A DNA stretch of 64,000 nt from Deefgea chitinilytica. Its GTDB lineage: Bacteria; Pseudomonadota; Gammaproteobacteria; Burkholderiales; Chitinibacteraceae. Location: positions 1,178,001 to 1,242,000 of the forward strand of contig NZ_WOFE01000001.1 of the NCBI RefSeq assembly GCF_016881405.1. Direction: 5' to 3'. Position numbers and translations under genes: made by a program. Position 1 is the stretch's first letter. Each line of letters begins with the position of its first letter. Positions 31,277 through 40,152 of this stretch are shown here, in pieces. The notes under the pieces are model-generated. The model saw nothing but the letters and a program-made list of their open reading frames with translations, was not told the origin of the DNA and made no database searches.

Positions 31277-33118
31277 GTGAAAATAAATAAATTCATTTTT
31301 ATTTCTACTTTGTCCTTATCCATATTTTCGGCAAATGCCGCTCAGATGGCTGATGTTATCACTGCATACAACAACAAAAACTATGAACAGGCACTTGTTG
31401 AGTTTAAGAAGTTCGCGAGAACTGGCAACCCAGTAGCGCAACGTTATCTTGGTTTGATGCATGAAGATGGCAAAGGGGTAATCGAGAATGCAGCGCTTGC
31501 AGCCAGTTGGTATCGCAAAGCAGCTGACAACGAAGATATTGAAGCTCAATTTAGGCTTGCTGAACTTTACAGACTCGGCCACGGCGTGCCACAAGATGAA
31601 CGCTATGCAGCGATTTGGTACCGTAAGGCCGCCGATAAAGGCCATGTGCCCGCACTCATTCAACTAAAAAAAATACCTTATGCATTTGTAGGTAATGCAC
31701 AAGACAAAAAACAAGTTGTGACTTGGTATCGTCAAATTGCCGAGCAAGGCAGCATTACCGCGCAAATAGAGATGGGAGACTTATACACGCTGGGTGATGG
31801 GCCTCGCCGCGCAGAAGGCATCCGAAGTGACGACGGGCAAGCTCTAGCTTGGTATCAGAAAGCTGCTGAGCAAGGTAATGCCGCAGCACAAGTGAAGCTA
31901 GGTCTGATTTATGAGAATGACTCAGAGGTACCTAGTAATCAAGTTAAAGCCATGTTTTGGTATCGAAAGGCCGCTGAACAAGGGGATGCAGAGGGGCAAT
32001 TTAAACTAGGTAGTAGCTACCACTCTAAGTGGGCAAACGCCATGTTATCCCCAGAAAAATTGAAGGAGCCAGACGATTTAGTGCAAGCCGTTCATTGGTA
32101 TAAAAAAGCGGCCATGCAAAATTATATTGAAGCGCAAAATCAGCTAGGCATTATATATACAAGGGGCGATTTGCCTGATGAGAATGCTCAAGCAGAATAT
32201 TGGTTTCGTAAAGCCGCAGAACAAGGTGATGATGAAGCTCAAGCAAAGATTGGAGCCATGTATATGCTTGGTCGCGGAGTGCCGAAAGATGATACTTTGG
32301 CCATATATTGGCTAAAAAAATCGGCGACCCAAAATAATAGCTCCGCACAACTTATGCTGGCCGACAAGTATATGAAGGGTAAAGGCGTAACTAAAGACGA
32401 AGTTCAAGCGGCATACTGGTATCAGCAAGTTGCTACTCGGATGGATTCGAGCAGGGTTCAGTTAATTTTGGCTGATATGTATATGAATGGGCGGGGAGTA
32501 GAAAAAAACCTCGAGCAAGCTATTGCTTGGTACCGAAAAGCCGCTGGCACAAGTTGCGTTGCTGCTAGTTGTCTTGAAGCTCAATCTAAACTTAGCGATT
32601 TGTATAAAGAAGGGCACGGGGTGCCGCAGAATTTTACTCAAGCTAAGAGCTTGCATAGCAAAGCGGTTACTCAAGGAGGTAATGAGGCTTCGCTCAAACT
32701 CAAAGAAATAGCTAGCTCCTTGGCTAGCACATCTTCCAAGCAAGAGCTGCCATACATCAAAGAGGCTGAGCAAGGCAATCCAGTTGCACAATTCAATCTA
32801 GCTACTTTATATGATACAGGCGAAGTGCTTGCTCAGAATGATACTCAGGCAATGATATGGTATCGAAAAGCAGCTGAACAAGGGCATGCAAAAGCGCAAT
32901 TTAAACTTGGTACTATGTATATGAAAGGGCGTGGCGCATCACCAAATGATACCAACGCTGCTAATTGGTTTATCAAATCAGCAGAGCAAGGTGACGTTGA
33001 AGCTCAAGTTATGCTCAGCATGCTCTATGTAATTGGGCTGGGCGTACCCATAGATAAAGAGCGAGCAGAGTTTTGGCATCGAAAGGCAAGCAATCGCGAT
33101 TCAACGGAAATAAAATAA
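31277..33118 (+). CDS. Exported Sel1-like repeat protein
   Basis: A 613-residue protein with a signal peptide (KINKFIFISTLSLSIFSANA, cleavage after the Ala-x-Ala-like end) and more than ten Sel1-type tetratricopeptide repeats of about 36 residues, recognisable by A-WYRKAAEQG and A-LG-MY--G-GV patterns. A gap of degenerate sequence splits the array near residues 470-500 (TQGGNEASLKLKEIASSLAS). Sel1 arrays are protein-protein interaction scaffolds, often in envelope or host-contact processes. The start is GTG at 31277 because it opens the signal peptide; an upstream TTG at 31202 would bury it. Base composition looks more AT-rich than in neighbours. Confidence 0.85.
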   Translation: MKINKFIFISTLSLSIFSANAAQMADVITAYNNKNYEQALVEFKKFARTGNPVAQRYLGLMHEDGKGVIENAALAASWYRKAADNEDIEAQFRLAELYRLGHGVPQDERYAAIWYRKAADKGHVPALIQLKKIPYAFVGNAQDKKQVVTWYRQIAEQGSITAQIEMGDLYTLGDGPRRAEGIRSDDGQALAWYQKAAEQGNAAAQVKLGLIYENDSEVPSNQVKAMFWYRKAAEQGDAEGQFKLGSSYHSKWANAMLSPEKLKEPDDLVQAVHWYKKAAMQNYIEAQNQLGIIYTRGDLPDENAQAEYWFRKAAEQGDDEAQAKIGAMYMLGRGVPKDDTLAIYWLKKSATQNNSSAQLMLADKYMKGKGVTKDEVQAAYWYQQVATRMDSSRVQLILADMYMNGRGVEKNLEQAIAWYRKAAGTSCVAASCLEAQSKLSDLYKEGHGVPQNFTQAKSLHSKAVTQGGNEASLKLKEIASSLASTSSKQELPYIKEAEQGNPVAQFNLATLYDTGEVLAQNDTQAMIWYRKAAEQGHAKAQFKLGTMYMKGRGASPNDTNAANWFIKSAEQGDVEAQVMLSMLYVIGLGVPIDKERAEFWHRKASNRDSTEIK

Positions 33119-33361
33119 TCCATAAGTGGTTGCAAAAGTCACTGGTCAGCCTAAAAGAATTTATGCGTATTCCGATGTGCTATCGCACCACCTAAACTAA
33201 CCTTGTTGGCTGCTATATATCTACACAAACGATGGTTTTTGCAATAAGCAATAGTCCGCTTCTGATTGCGAACGACAGCTTAACCATGTTACCTGCCACT
33301 CATTGCGCCTACGACAGAGTGTCTGTAGTGGGTCGAGAGCTGAACTTAAAACAAGCCTGAT

Positions 33362-33388
33362 AAAAAAGCCGCTTCTCAGCGGCTTTTT
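33362..33388. terminator. Bidirectional intrinsic terminator
   Basis: Stem AAAAAGCCGCT/AGCGGCTTTTT with the tetraloop TCTC. It separates the Sel1 gene (plus) from trhP (minus). The roughly 240 bases between the Sel1 stop and this hairpin hold nothing recognisable. Confidence 0.88.
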
Positions 33389-33409
33389 AGCAATCAAAAT
33401 CACAACAAA

Positions 33410-34771
33410 TTAAAACAAACGCGCTAGCAAAGCATTTTCGTATTTCGCATCGAGCGGGATGGCGGCTTTTGCGCCGCTGCCCAATGCGGCATCAACTGGC
33501 GCACCATTTTTTCCGCGAATTTGCTCCAACTTCACAATGATATTGCCACTTGGATGGATGATTTCCAACGAATCGCCGACTGAAAATTTGTTTTTCACGT
33601 CAATTTCAGCCCAGCCGTCTTGAATATTGAGCACTTCGCCGACGTATTGACTGCGTTTGGCTTTCGAATGACCATCGAGGTAGTTTTGCGCTTCGTGCGT
33701 GGTGTGGCGTTGGTAGAAACCGTCGGTATAACCGCGATTAGCCAAGCCATCCAAATCAGCAAGCAAGGCTGGATTGAAAGGACGGCCGGCAACGGCATCG
33801 TCAATCGCTTGGCGATAGACTTGTGCGGTACGCGCCACGTAGTACAACGATTTAGTACGGCCTTCGATTTTCAGCGAATCCACGCCCATTTTGACCAAAC
33901 GCTCGATGTGCTGTACCGCGCGCAGGTCTTTACTGTTCATGATATAAGTGCCGTGCTCGTCTTCGATAATCGGCATTAACTCGCCCGGGCGATTGGCTTC
34001 TTCGATCAAATAGGTTTTGTCGGCTAATGGATGGCGCTCTTGACCTCCGCAAGCTGAAAAAGCTTGATTGGCTTCATTCATCGCTTTATTAAAGTCAAAT
34101 TGAATCACTTGCGCTTTTTGCTGCACATCGCCCGCGTCATCTTCGACGGTATCGTGTGTTTTGTAATCCCAACGGCAGGCATTGGTGCAGGTACCTTGAT
34201 TTGGGTCGCGGTGATTGAAATACCCCGACAATAGGCAACGCCCAGAGTACGCAATACACAGCGCGCCGTGCACGAAGACTTCGAGCTCCATATCTGGACA
34301 CAATTGACGAATTTCTTCGATTTCATCGAGCGACAATTCGCGCGACAAAATCACCCGCTCTAATCCCAATGATTTCCAGAATTTAACGCCGGCGTAATTC
34401 ACCGTATTAGCCTGCACCGACAAGTGAATCACTTGCTCTGGCCATTTTTCACGCACCATCATAATCAGGCCAGGGTCAGCCATAATCAGCGCGTCCGGCT
34501 TCATCGCAATCACTGGCTCCATATCGGCCAGATAGGTTTTCACTTTGGCGTTGTGCGGCAAGATATTGCTGGCGACAAAGAACTTCTTGCCACGCGCATG
34601 GGCTTCTTCGATCCCTTGACCAATTTGCTCTAGCTTGAACTCATTATTGCGCGCGCGCAGGCTGTAACGCGGTTGACCGGCGTAAACGGCATCGGCGCCA
34701 AAATCATAAGCGGCGCTCATTTTTTCGAGTGTACCCGCAGGCAATAAGAGTTCAGGGGCTTTTAAGGTCAT
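33410..34771 (-). CDS. trhP: Prephenate-dependent tRNA uridine(34) hydroxylase TrhP (YegQ, U32 family)
   Basis: A U32 'peptidase' family protein, now assigned in E. coli to oxygen-independent formation of 5-hydroxyuridine at tRNA position 34. The 453-residue protein begins KAPELLLPAGTLEKM, has GADAVYAGQPRYSLRARNNEF, and carries the iron-sulfur Cys residues in VHGALCIAYSGRCLLSGYFNHRD (split between two motifs) and TCTNACRW. A C-terminal beta-barrel-like domain follows. The ATG at 34771 is chosen by family alignment; no ribosome-binding site is clear, and ATG at 34783 is also possible. Confidence 0.9.
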   Translation of the reverse strand: MTLKAPELLLPAGTLEKMSAAYDFGADAVYAGQPRYSLRARNNEFKLEQIGQGIEEAHARGKKFFVASNILPHNAKVKTYLADMEPVIAMKPDALIMADPGLIMMVREKWPEQVIHLSVQANTVNYAGVKFWKSLGLERVILSRELSLDEIEEIRQLCPDMELEVFVHGALCIAYSGRCLLSGYFNHRDPNQGTCTNACRWDYKTHDTVEDDAGDVQQKAQVIQFDFNKAMNEANQAFSACGGQERHPLADKTYLIEEANRPGELMPIIEDEHGTYIMNSKDLRAVQHIERLVKMGVDSLKIEGRTKSLYYVARTAQVYRQAIDDAVAGRPFNPALLADLDGLANRGYTDGFYQRHTTHEAQNYLDGHSKAKRSQYVGEVLNIQDGWAEIDVKNKFSVGDSLEIIHPSGNIIVKLEQIRGKNGAPVDAALGSGAKAAIPLDAKYENALLARLF

Positions 34772-35230
34772 GGTGTATCGCATACTGAAAACAGGAAAGG
34801 CGACGATTATACCGCACAAGCCTGCCCAAAAAACAGTCAATTAATAAATAATGATATAAATCAGCAGCTTGATTCGTTTACCCACAAGCAACTCACATCA
34901 AAACTGATTTTTTCTGGGATAAAGGAAGTTGTTATCCCAAGCACAGCCCTAGAGCATTCAATTGCAGATTTCAAGACAAAATCGACCGTTCATCGCCTAT
35001 ATTTTAATCAAGCCACAAAAAGCATATCAAAACAGCAGTTTAAATGAGCTATCCACAGCCTACTCACACGGCTATCCATTTTGCGTGTGAATTAGTGCTT
35101 GCGCTTGCCTAAAACTTAATCATGGACATTTTATTGAATTGAAACAAAGTGCTAGCTTACTTACTCACAGCTCGCTCACAGACTTAAGCAAAGCGAATGG
35201 GGAAAACGACAAAGCACGCAGTGGATAAGA
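34772..35230. other. Gene-free AT-rich region between trhP and bfd
   Basis: About 460 bases without a plausible gene. It holds an inverted repeat TGGGATAA/TTATCCCA (34919-34943 region) and several sequences one base away from the DnaA box TTATCCACA, for example CTATCCACA near 35049 and TTATCCACT (minus strand) near 35221. Nothing else is recognised. Confidence 0.45.
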
Positions 35231-35231
35231 A

Positions 35232-35258
35232 AAAACCGAGCGCAAAGGCTCGGTTTTG
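35232..35258 (-). terminator. Intrinsic terminator of bfd
   Basis: Stem AAAACCGAGC/GCTCGGTTTT with a six-base loop; a T tract follows on the minus strand. Confidence 0.88.
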
Positions 35259-35286
35259 TTTAATTCTTAAGGTAGCGATTCAGTAT

Positions 35287-35502
35287 TTAAGCGAAGGCCA
35301 CATCCTGCAAATCAGCCAGCATGGCGGCCTCGTATTGCTCTACAGATTCATTTAGTACTTGTTTAGCGCAACTACCGCACTTACCGCAGCAAGTACCCGC
35401 ACTCGTTACACGCTGCAATTGAATATAGGTGCGTACGCCGGACTGCTCGACGGCTTTGCGGATGGCTTTATCGCTGACATTATTACAAACACAAACAATC
35501 AT
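35287..35502 (-). CDS. bfd: Bacterioferritin-associated ferredoxin
   Basis: A 71-residue [2Fe-2S] protein that reduces ferric iron in bacterioferritin so it can be released. The four ligands are Cys4, Cys6, Cys39 and Cys42 in the family spacing CxCx32CxxC. The ATG at 35502 has AAGG ten bases upstream; a longer open frame to 35559 runs through the promoter and is not used. No bacterioferritin gene lies in the window. A Fur-box-like inverted repeat overlaps the promoter region. Confidence 0.94.
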   Translation of the reverse strand: MIVCVCNNVSDKAIRKAVEQSGVRTYIQLQRVTSAGTCCGKCGSCAKQVLNESVEQYEAAMLADLQDVAFA

Positions 35503-35536
35503 AATGAGAACCTTATTAGCAACTATTCTCATTATC
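35501..35536. promoter_or_regulatory. Candidate Fur-binding site before bfd
   Basis: A perfect 10-bp inverted repeat, ATAATGAGAA (35501-35510) and TTCTCATTAT (35526-35535), is separated by 15 bases. On the minus strand 35518-35536 starts GATAATGAGAAT and agrees with about 13 of 19 positions of the Fur consensus. The left arm overlaps the bfd start codon, so bound protein would block the start region. Iron repression of bfd is established in other bacteria; here it is inferred. Confidence 0.6.
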
Positions 35537-35628
35537 ATAAAATTAATCAGTTTTGCCAAGTGGATTTTTCACAGCCGCGATAAACGGCGGGCGTAAAATG
35601 TAGATCTTCAATTGATTGGGAAAGTACC

Positions 35629-35904
35629 ATGCAGCAAATTCATGTCGAACGCCAAATTTCCACCGCCCGCCAAGCCGAACTCAAAATTACCTACTGGCCA
35701 ATCTGGGAAAAAAACACTTCCACCTTTGCCTGGACCTATGATTCAAGCGAAACGTGTTTTCTGATCGCAGGCGAAGTCACTGTAACGCCCGACGGCGGCG
35801 AACCGGTAACGATTACTGCAGGTGATTTAGCGATATTTCCAGCAGGCATGAGTTGCACATGGCACATCACGCAGAATCTGCGCAAGCATTACCACTTTGC
35901 TTAA
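35629..35904 (+). CDS. Small cupin-domain protein (DUF861/Cupin_3)
   Basis: A 91-residue single cupin. The sequence TWAYDSSETCFLIAGEVTV-like core (here FAWTYDSSETCFLIAGEV) followed by GDLAIFPAGMSCTWHI is characteristic of Cupin_3 proteins related to ureidoglycine aminohydrolase. It has no partner gene from ureide metabolism, so the substrate is unknown. The ATG follows a weak GGGAAAG. It is convergent with dxs. Confidence 0.82.
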   Translation: MQQIHVERQISTARQAELKITYWPIWEKNTSTFAWTYDSSETCFLIAGEVTVTPDGGEPVTITAGDLAIFPAGMSCTWHITQNLRKHYHFA

Positions 35905-35908
35905 ACAA

Positions 35909-35938
35909 TAAAAAAGCCCTGCATCGCAGGGCTTATTC
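35909..35938 (-). terminator. Intrinsic terminator of dxs (and perhaps the cupin gene)
   Basis: Stem AAGCCCTGC/GCAGGGCTT with a three-base loop. The T tract is good on the minus strand (dxs) and poor on the plus strand. Confidence 0.82.
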
Positions 35939-35957
35939 CTTAAAACAGAAATGCGCA

Positions 35958-37826
35958 CTATAACAACGCAAGCTTGGCCTGAATACTCGCCATAATCCCC
36001 GCTGCATCCAGTCCACAGTCGGCCAAGATTTGCTTTTGTTCGCCATGCTCAACGTAGCTATCAGGCAAGCCCAATTGCAAGACCGGTTTCATCACATCCG
36101 CCAGCATCAACGCTTCCAGCACTGCGCTACCTGCGCCGCCCATGATCGCGTTGTCCTCCACCGTCACCAGCAAATCGTGCGTCGCAGCCAATTGCCGCAC
36201 TAGCTCAGTATCCAGCGGCTTAATGAAGCGCATATTCGCCACCGTCGCATGACAGTTTTCAGCCGCAGCTAAAGCAGGCTCTAGCACGGTGCCGAAGGCT
36301 AAGATGGCAACTTTCTTACCATTATATGAGTCACCTTGGCGACGAATTTCACCTTTACCCCAAGGTAACAAGCTCATTTCACTTTGTACCACCGCACCCA
36401 AACCACAGCCGCGTGGATAACGCACGGCGGCGGGGCCATTGTATTGGTAGGCGGTGTAGAGCATTTGACGACATTCGTTTTCGTCGCCCGGCGCCAAAAT
36501 CGCCAAATTGGGAATGCAGCGCATAAACGAGAGATCAAAGCTGCCGGCATGTGTTGGACCATCGGCACCGACCAAACCGGCGCGATCAATCGCAAAGGTC
36601 ACATCCAGATTTTGCAACGCCACATCGTGCACCAATTGGTCATACGCGCGCTGCAAGAAGGTCGAATAAATCGCAACGACGGGTTTTAAACCCTCGCAGG
36701 CCAGGCCACCAGCAAACGTCACCGCATGCTGCTCGGCGATGCCCACGTCAAAATAGCGGTTTGGATATTCGGCATGAAACCGTACCATGCCTGAGCCTTC
36801 GCGCATCGCCGGTGTAATGCCGACGAGTTTTTCGTCACGCGCAGCCATATCACAGAGCCACTCACCAAAAACTTGCGTAAAACTCGGTTTACCACCTTTA
36901 GTACCGCAGACTCCCGCCTCTTGATTAAAGGGGGTAACTGCATGATACTTAACAGGATCGGCGACTGCGAGCTTATACCCATTGCCTTTTTTGGTGACCA
37001 CATGCAAAAACTGCGGGCCTTTGAGCTCTTTAATATTCGATAAAGTCGCCACCAAGGTTTCCATATCGTGCCCATCGATGGGGCCGATATAGTTAAAGCC
37101 AATTTCTTCAAACAGCGTACCCGGCGTTAAAAAGCCTTTGACGCTTTCTTCGCCTTTTTTCGCCAACTCTTTCAGTGGCGGCACCGCATCGAGCACTTTG
37201 CCCGATGCATTGCGGATGCCGTTGTAAAACTTACCCGACAAGAGTTTGGCGAGGTAATTATTAAACGCGCCAACATTCGGCGAAATCGACATTTCGTTGT
37301 CGTTCAAAATCACCAATAAATCGATGTCATCGCGATGCCCCGCATTAAACAAGGCTTCAATCGCCTGCCCTGCCGTCATCGAGCCATCACCAATCACTGC
37401 AATTGCCTTGCGCGCCTCGCCCTTGATCAGCGCCGCTTCGGCCATGCCCAGCGCAGCGCCAATCGACGTCGAAGAGTGGCCGACGCCAAAGGTGTCGTAT
37501 TCTGATTCTTCCCGCTTAGGAAACCCCGCCAAGCCGCCTTTTTGCCGCATCGTGCCCATCCGATCTTTACGACCAGTCAGAATTTTGTGCGGATAGCTTT
37601 GATGCCCCACATCCCATACCAAGCGATCATGCGGCGTATCAAACACATAATGCAGCGCAACAGTCAGCTCGACCGCGCCTAAGTTCGACGCGAAGTGGCC
37701 ACCGGTTTGGCTAACAGAATCGAGTAAATAACTGCGTAATTGCTGCGCAACCGCAGGCAAATCTTTACGCTCAATTTGGCGTAAATCAGCAGGAAATTGG
37801 ATGGTATCAAGCAATGGGTATTTCAT
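35958..37826 (-). CDS. dxs: 1-deoxy-D-xylulose-5-phosphate synthase
   Basis: The thiamine-diphosphate enzyme that opens the MEP isoprenoid pathway by joining pyruvate and glyceraldehyde 3-phosphate. The 622-residue protein has the cofactor motif [30 protein letters not shown] (split), the catalytic His in GHQSYPHKI and the central transketolase domain ([12 protein letters not shown]). The ATG at 37826 follows AAGG by five bases and matches the family N-terminus; it overlaps nothing if used, whereas the longer frame runs into ispA. It is the last gene of xseB-ispA-dxs. Confidence 0.97.
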   Translation of the reverse strand: MKYPLLDTIQFPADLRQIERKDLPAVAQQLRSYLLDSVSQTGGHFASNLGAVELTVALHYVFDTPHDRLVWDVGHQSYPHKILTGRKDRMGTMRQKGGLAGFPKREESEYDTFGVGHSSTSIGAALGMAEAALIKGEARKAIAVIGDGSMTAGQAIEALFNAGHRDDIDLLVILNDNEMSISPNVGAFNNYLAKLLSGKFYNGIRNASGKVLDAVPPLKELAKKGEESVKGFLTPGTLFEEIGFNYIGPIDGHDMETLVATLSNIKELKGPQFLHVVTKKGNGYKLAVADPVKYHAVTPFNQEAGVCGTKGGKPSFTQVFGEWLCDMAARDEKLVGITPAMREGSGMVRFHAEYPNRYFDVGIAEQHAVTFAGGLACEGLKPVVAIYSTFLQRAYDQLVHDVALQNLDVTFAIDRAGLVGADGPTHAGSFDLSFMRCIPNLAILAPGDENECRQMLYTAYQYNGPAAVRYPRGCGLGAVVQSEMSLLPWGKGEIRRQGDSYNGKKVAILAFGTVLEPALAAAENCHATVANMRFIKPLDTELVRQLAATHDLLVTVEDNAIMGGAGSAVLEALMLADVMKPVLQLGLPDSYVEHGEQKQILADCGLDAAGIMASIQAKLALL

Positions 37827-37866
37827 GTCTACCTTGCCTTGCATGGGTATATCCCTACAAGCCTTA

Positions 37867-38769
37867 TTAATATTTTCTATCAACAATATACCCAGCAAGG
37901 GCATTAAGCATATTTGCTTTTTCACCAAACGGTGCGAGCGAAGCCAACGCTGATGCTTTAAGTTCAGCGGCTTTTTCTTTGGCGCCTTTCATGCCCAGCA
38001 ACGCCACATAGGTCGGCTTATTATTGGCCGCATCTTTGCCCGCAGTTTTACCGAGTGTTGCCGAATCGGCTTCGCAATCGAGGATATCATCCACCACTTG
38101 AAACGCGAGGCCAATGCATTTGGCGTAATGATCGAGCGCTTCGCGCTGCTCTGCGGCCAGCTGCGTACCACAGTACGAGCCCAATAAAACCGAGGCGCGA
38201 ATCAGCGCACCCGTTTTTAAGATATGCATCATTTCCAACTGCGGCAGCGTTAGTTCTTGTCCAACACTATACAAATCAATACCCTGACCGCCGCACATAC
38301 CCAAGCTACCCGAGGCATTCGCCAAAATCCGAATCATTTGCAATTGATCTTGTGCGTGATCCGCCAAAATGCGATTCGACAACACTTCAAAAGCGGCGGT
38401 TTGCAAAGCGTCCCCTGCGAGCAAGGCAGTGGCTTCACCGTAGGCGACATGCACCGTGGGTTTGCCACGACGCAATACATCATTATCCATCGCTGGCATA
38501 TCATCGTGCACCAGCGAATACGCATGAATTAATTCCACCGCACAGCCTGCATATTGCAATCGCTCAATCGGCGCATCAACCACAGCGCCAGCAGCAAAAG
38601 CGAGCAAAGGCCGCACTCGCTTACCACCGTCCAACACGCTATATCGCATGGCGTCGTGTAAACGCTCTGGCAAATGCGTGCTCGAAGGCAGTACGCTAGA
38701 CAGCGTGGTTTCCATTTGCGCTTGGACTTCACTCATCCAAGCTTTGAAATTACTGTTTTCAATTGACAT
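37867..38769 (-). CDS. ispA: Farnesyl/geranyl diphosphate synthase
   Basis: A trans-prenyltransferase of 300 residues that condenses isopentenyl diphosphate with allylic diphosphates to make C15 chains. Both aspartate-rich motifs are present: first DDMPAMDND and second DDILD. Its ATG overlaps the xseB stop by one base (TAATG), and dxs follows 40 bases later, giving the operon xseB-ispA-dxs typical of proteobacteria. Confidence 0.95.
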   Translation of the reverse strand: MSIENSNFKAWMSEVQAQMETTLSSVLPSSTHLPERLHDAMRYSVLDGGKRVRPLLAFAAGAVVDAPIERLQYAGCAVELIHAYSLVHDDMPAMDNDVLRRGKPTVHVAYGEATALLAGDALQTAAFEVLSNRILADHAQDQLQMIRILANASGSLGMCGGQGIDLYSVGQELTLPQLEMMHILKTGALIRASVLLGSYCGTQLAAEQREALDHYAKCIGLAFQVVDDILDCEADSATLGKTAGKDAANNKPTYVALLGMKGAKEKAAELKASALASLAPFGEKANMLNALAGYIVDRKY

Positions 38770-39011
38770 TACGCGGCTCCAGCGCTCGGTAAAGCTTGCA
38801 ATTCACCCGCTTCCAATACACGAACTTGCTGCTCGGCAGCCGACAATTTACCTTCACAGAAGCGTAGCAACTCAGTACCGCGCTGAAAAGCGAGCAAACT
38901 CGCTTCCAGTGGCTGATTGCCGCTTTCCATTTGTGCAATCAAGCCCTCTAACTCGGCCAAGCCTTGTTCGAAATTCTCTGGCAACGCCACTGATTTTGCT
39001 GCTTTCGCCAT
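38769..39011 (-). CDS. xseB: Exodeoxyribonuclease VII small subunit
   Basis: An 80-residue helical protein that joins XseA to form exonuclease VII. The motif NFEQGLAELEGLIAQMESG followed by PLEASLLAFQRGTEL is diagnostic. The ATG at 39011 has AGGA just upstream; the longer open frame to 39164 is unsupported. xseA is not in the window. Confidence 0.95.
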   Translation of the reverse strand: MAKAAKSVALPENFEQGLAELEGLIAQMESGNQPLEASLLAFQRGTELLRFCEGKLSAAEQQVRVLEAGELQALPSAGAA

Positions 39012-39217
39012 TATCCTGAGCCTAAAATATAAAGTCGTGGAACGATAACGACCCACTGCCAAGCCGTCAAGCCAGCAGTAGGGGATAAAAAGGAAGCTAT
39101 TGTACCTTGCCACACCCTCGAGAGCAGCAATTCTGTTGTCTTGACTATCTAAACTACGTGGCAATTGGGCTGACTGTTAGAATAGCGCTACCTTTAAACG
39201 CCTTCTTTTGGCCCATC

Positions 39218-40096
39218 ATGCTACGCATCGCTTATTTTATTCTTGCGCACGCTCAAGCTGAGCAGTTAGCGCGGCTTGTCACCCAACTCAGTACGCCCAA
39301 CGCGCATTTTTATATTCATATCGATGCCAATACGTCAGACGAAACATTTGCCGCGATACAGAATGCAATCCACAATACCAACAGTAAAAGCACTTTTATT
39401 ACTCGGCAACCGTGTCGCTGGGGCGGTTTTTCTTTGGTGGCGGCCAGCTTAAGGCTGATACAAACCGCACTGCGCGATGGATTTGATTGGGGGGTATTGC
39501 TATCAGGGCAAGATTATCCAATTCACAGTAATGAATACATCGGCCATTTTTTAAGCACAGAACAATCACTAGGCTTAATTGACATCAAATCCGCGGCCGA
39601 ATTTGATGTCGCCTATCGCTACCGAGCCTGGCATTTCGAGTCTCTAAATGGTAAGGCCAGTGGTAAAGCGCTACAGAAAATTCAACGCTGGGGCAATGCG
39701 ATTGGCATCAAGCGCTCGCTACCTACCCCTTTAACGGCGATTTATGCTGGTTCACAATGGTGGATGCTCAGCGAACAAGCCTGCACCACGCTCATCGACT
39801 GGCTAGAGCGTCATCCCCATGTGATTGATTTTTTTAAGCGCACCCTAGTTCCTGACGAAATGTTTTTTCAGACCGTATTGATGCATACCGATTTAGCGCC
39901 ACAACTCAAACCCACAGCGATGCGCTATTTGGAATGGAGCGCAGGCGCGTGGTCACCAAAAACCTTTGCTCCCGATGAAATCGCTGCGCTGGGTAAGCGA
40001 CCCGAATTATTTGCACGTAAATTTGACGTTGATGCGGCCACACAAATCGCACTTAAGGTGTTGCATCAACAACAAAAAAACAGCAGCGACCTTTAA
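39218..40096 (+). CDS. GT14-like (core-2/I-branching) N-acetylglucosaminyltransferase family protein
   Basis: A 292-residue protein of the beta-1,6-N-acetylglucosaminyltransferase type. It starts LRIAYFILAHAQAEQLARL, has the HIDANT motif, WGGFSLVAASL and LLSGQDYPIHS, and a late PDEMFFQTVL motif, all in the family order. Bacterial members transfer sugars in surface polysaccharide or protein glycosylation; donor and acceptor cannot be told. No membrane span is seen. It is divergent from xseB and lies 56 bases before the GlmS-like gene, so the two probably share a transcript. Confidence 0.85.
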   Translation: MLRIAYFILAHAQAEQLARLVTQLSTPNAHFYIHIDANTSDETFAAIQNAIHNTNSKSTFITRQPCRWGGFSLVAASLRLIQTALRDGFDWGVLLSGQDYPIHSNEYIGHFLSTEQSLGLIDIKSAAEFDVAYRYRAWHFESLNGKASGKALQKIQRWGNAIGIKRSLPTPLTAIYAGSQWWMLSEQACTTLIDWLERHPHVIDFFKRTLVPDEMFFQTVLMHTDLAPQLKPTAMRYLEWSAGAWSPKTFAPDEIAALGKRPELFARKFDVDAATQIALKVLHQQQKNSSDL

Positions 40097-40152
40097 GCGC
40101 ACCCTAGAGCGGTCTAGGATGACTTATCAATCACGCTATCGATAAAATACTC

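Noticed and set aside
34841-35230. Chromosomal replication origin
   Set aside because: DnaA-like boxes are imperfect and few, and dnaA, dnaN, gidA or rpmH are not nearby.
37827-37928. N-terminal extension of Dxs
   Set aside because: The extra 34 codons overlap ispA and lack similarity; the ATG at 37826 has a good ribosome-binding site.
38055-38699. 214-codon plus-strand frame opposite ispA
   Set aside because: It lies fully antisense to a certain gene and its product is rich in Arg, His, Pro and Ser, typical of an antisense shadow.
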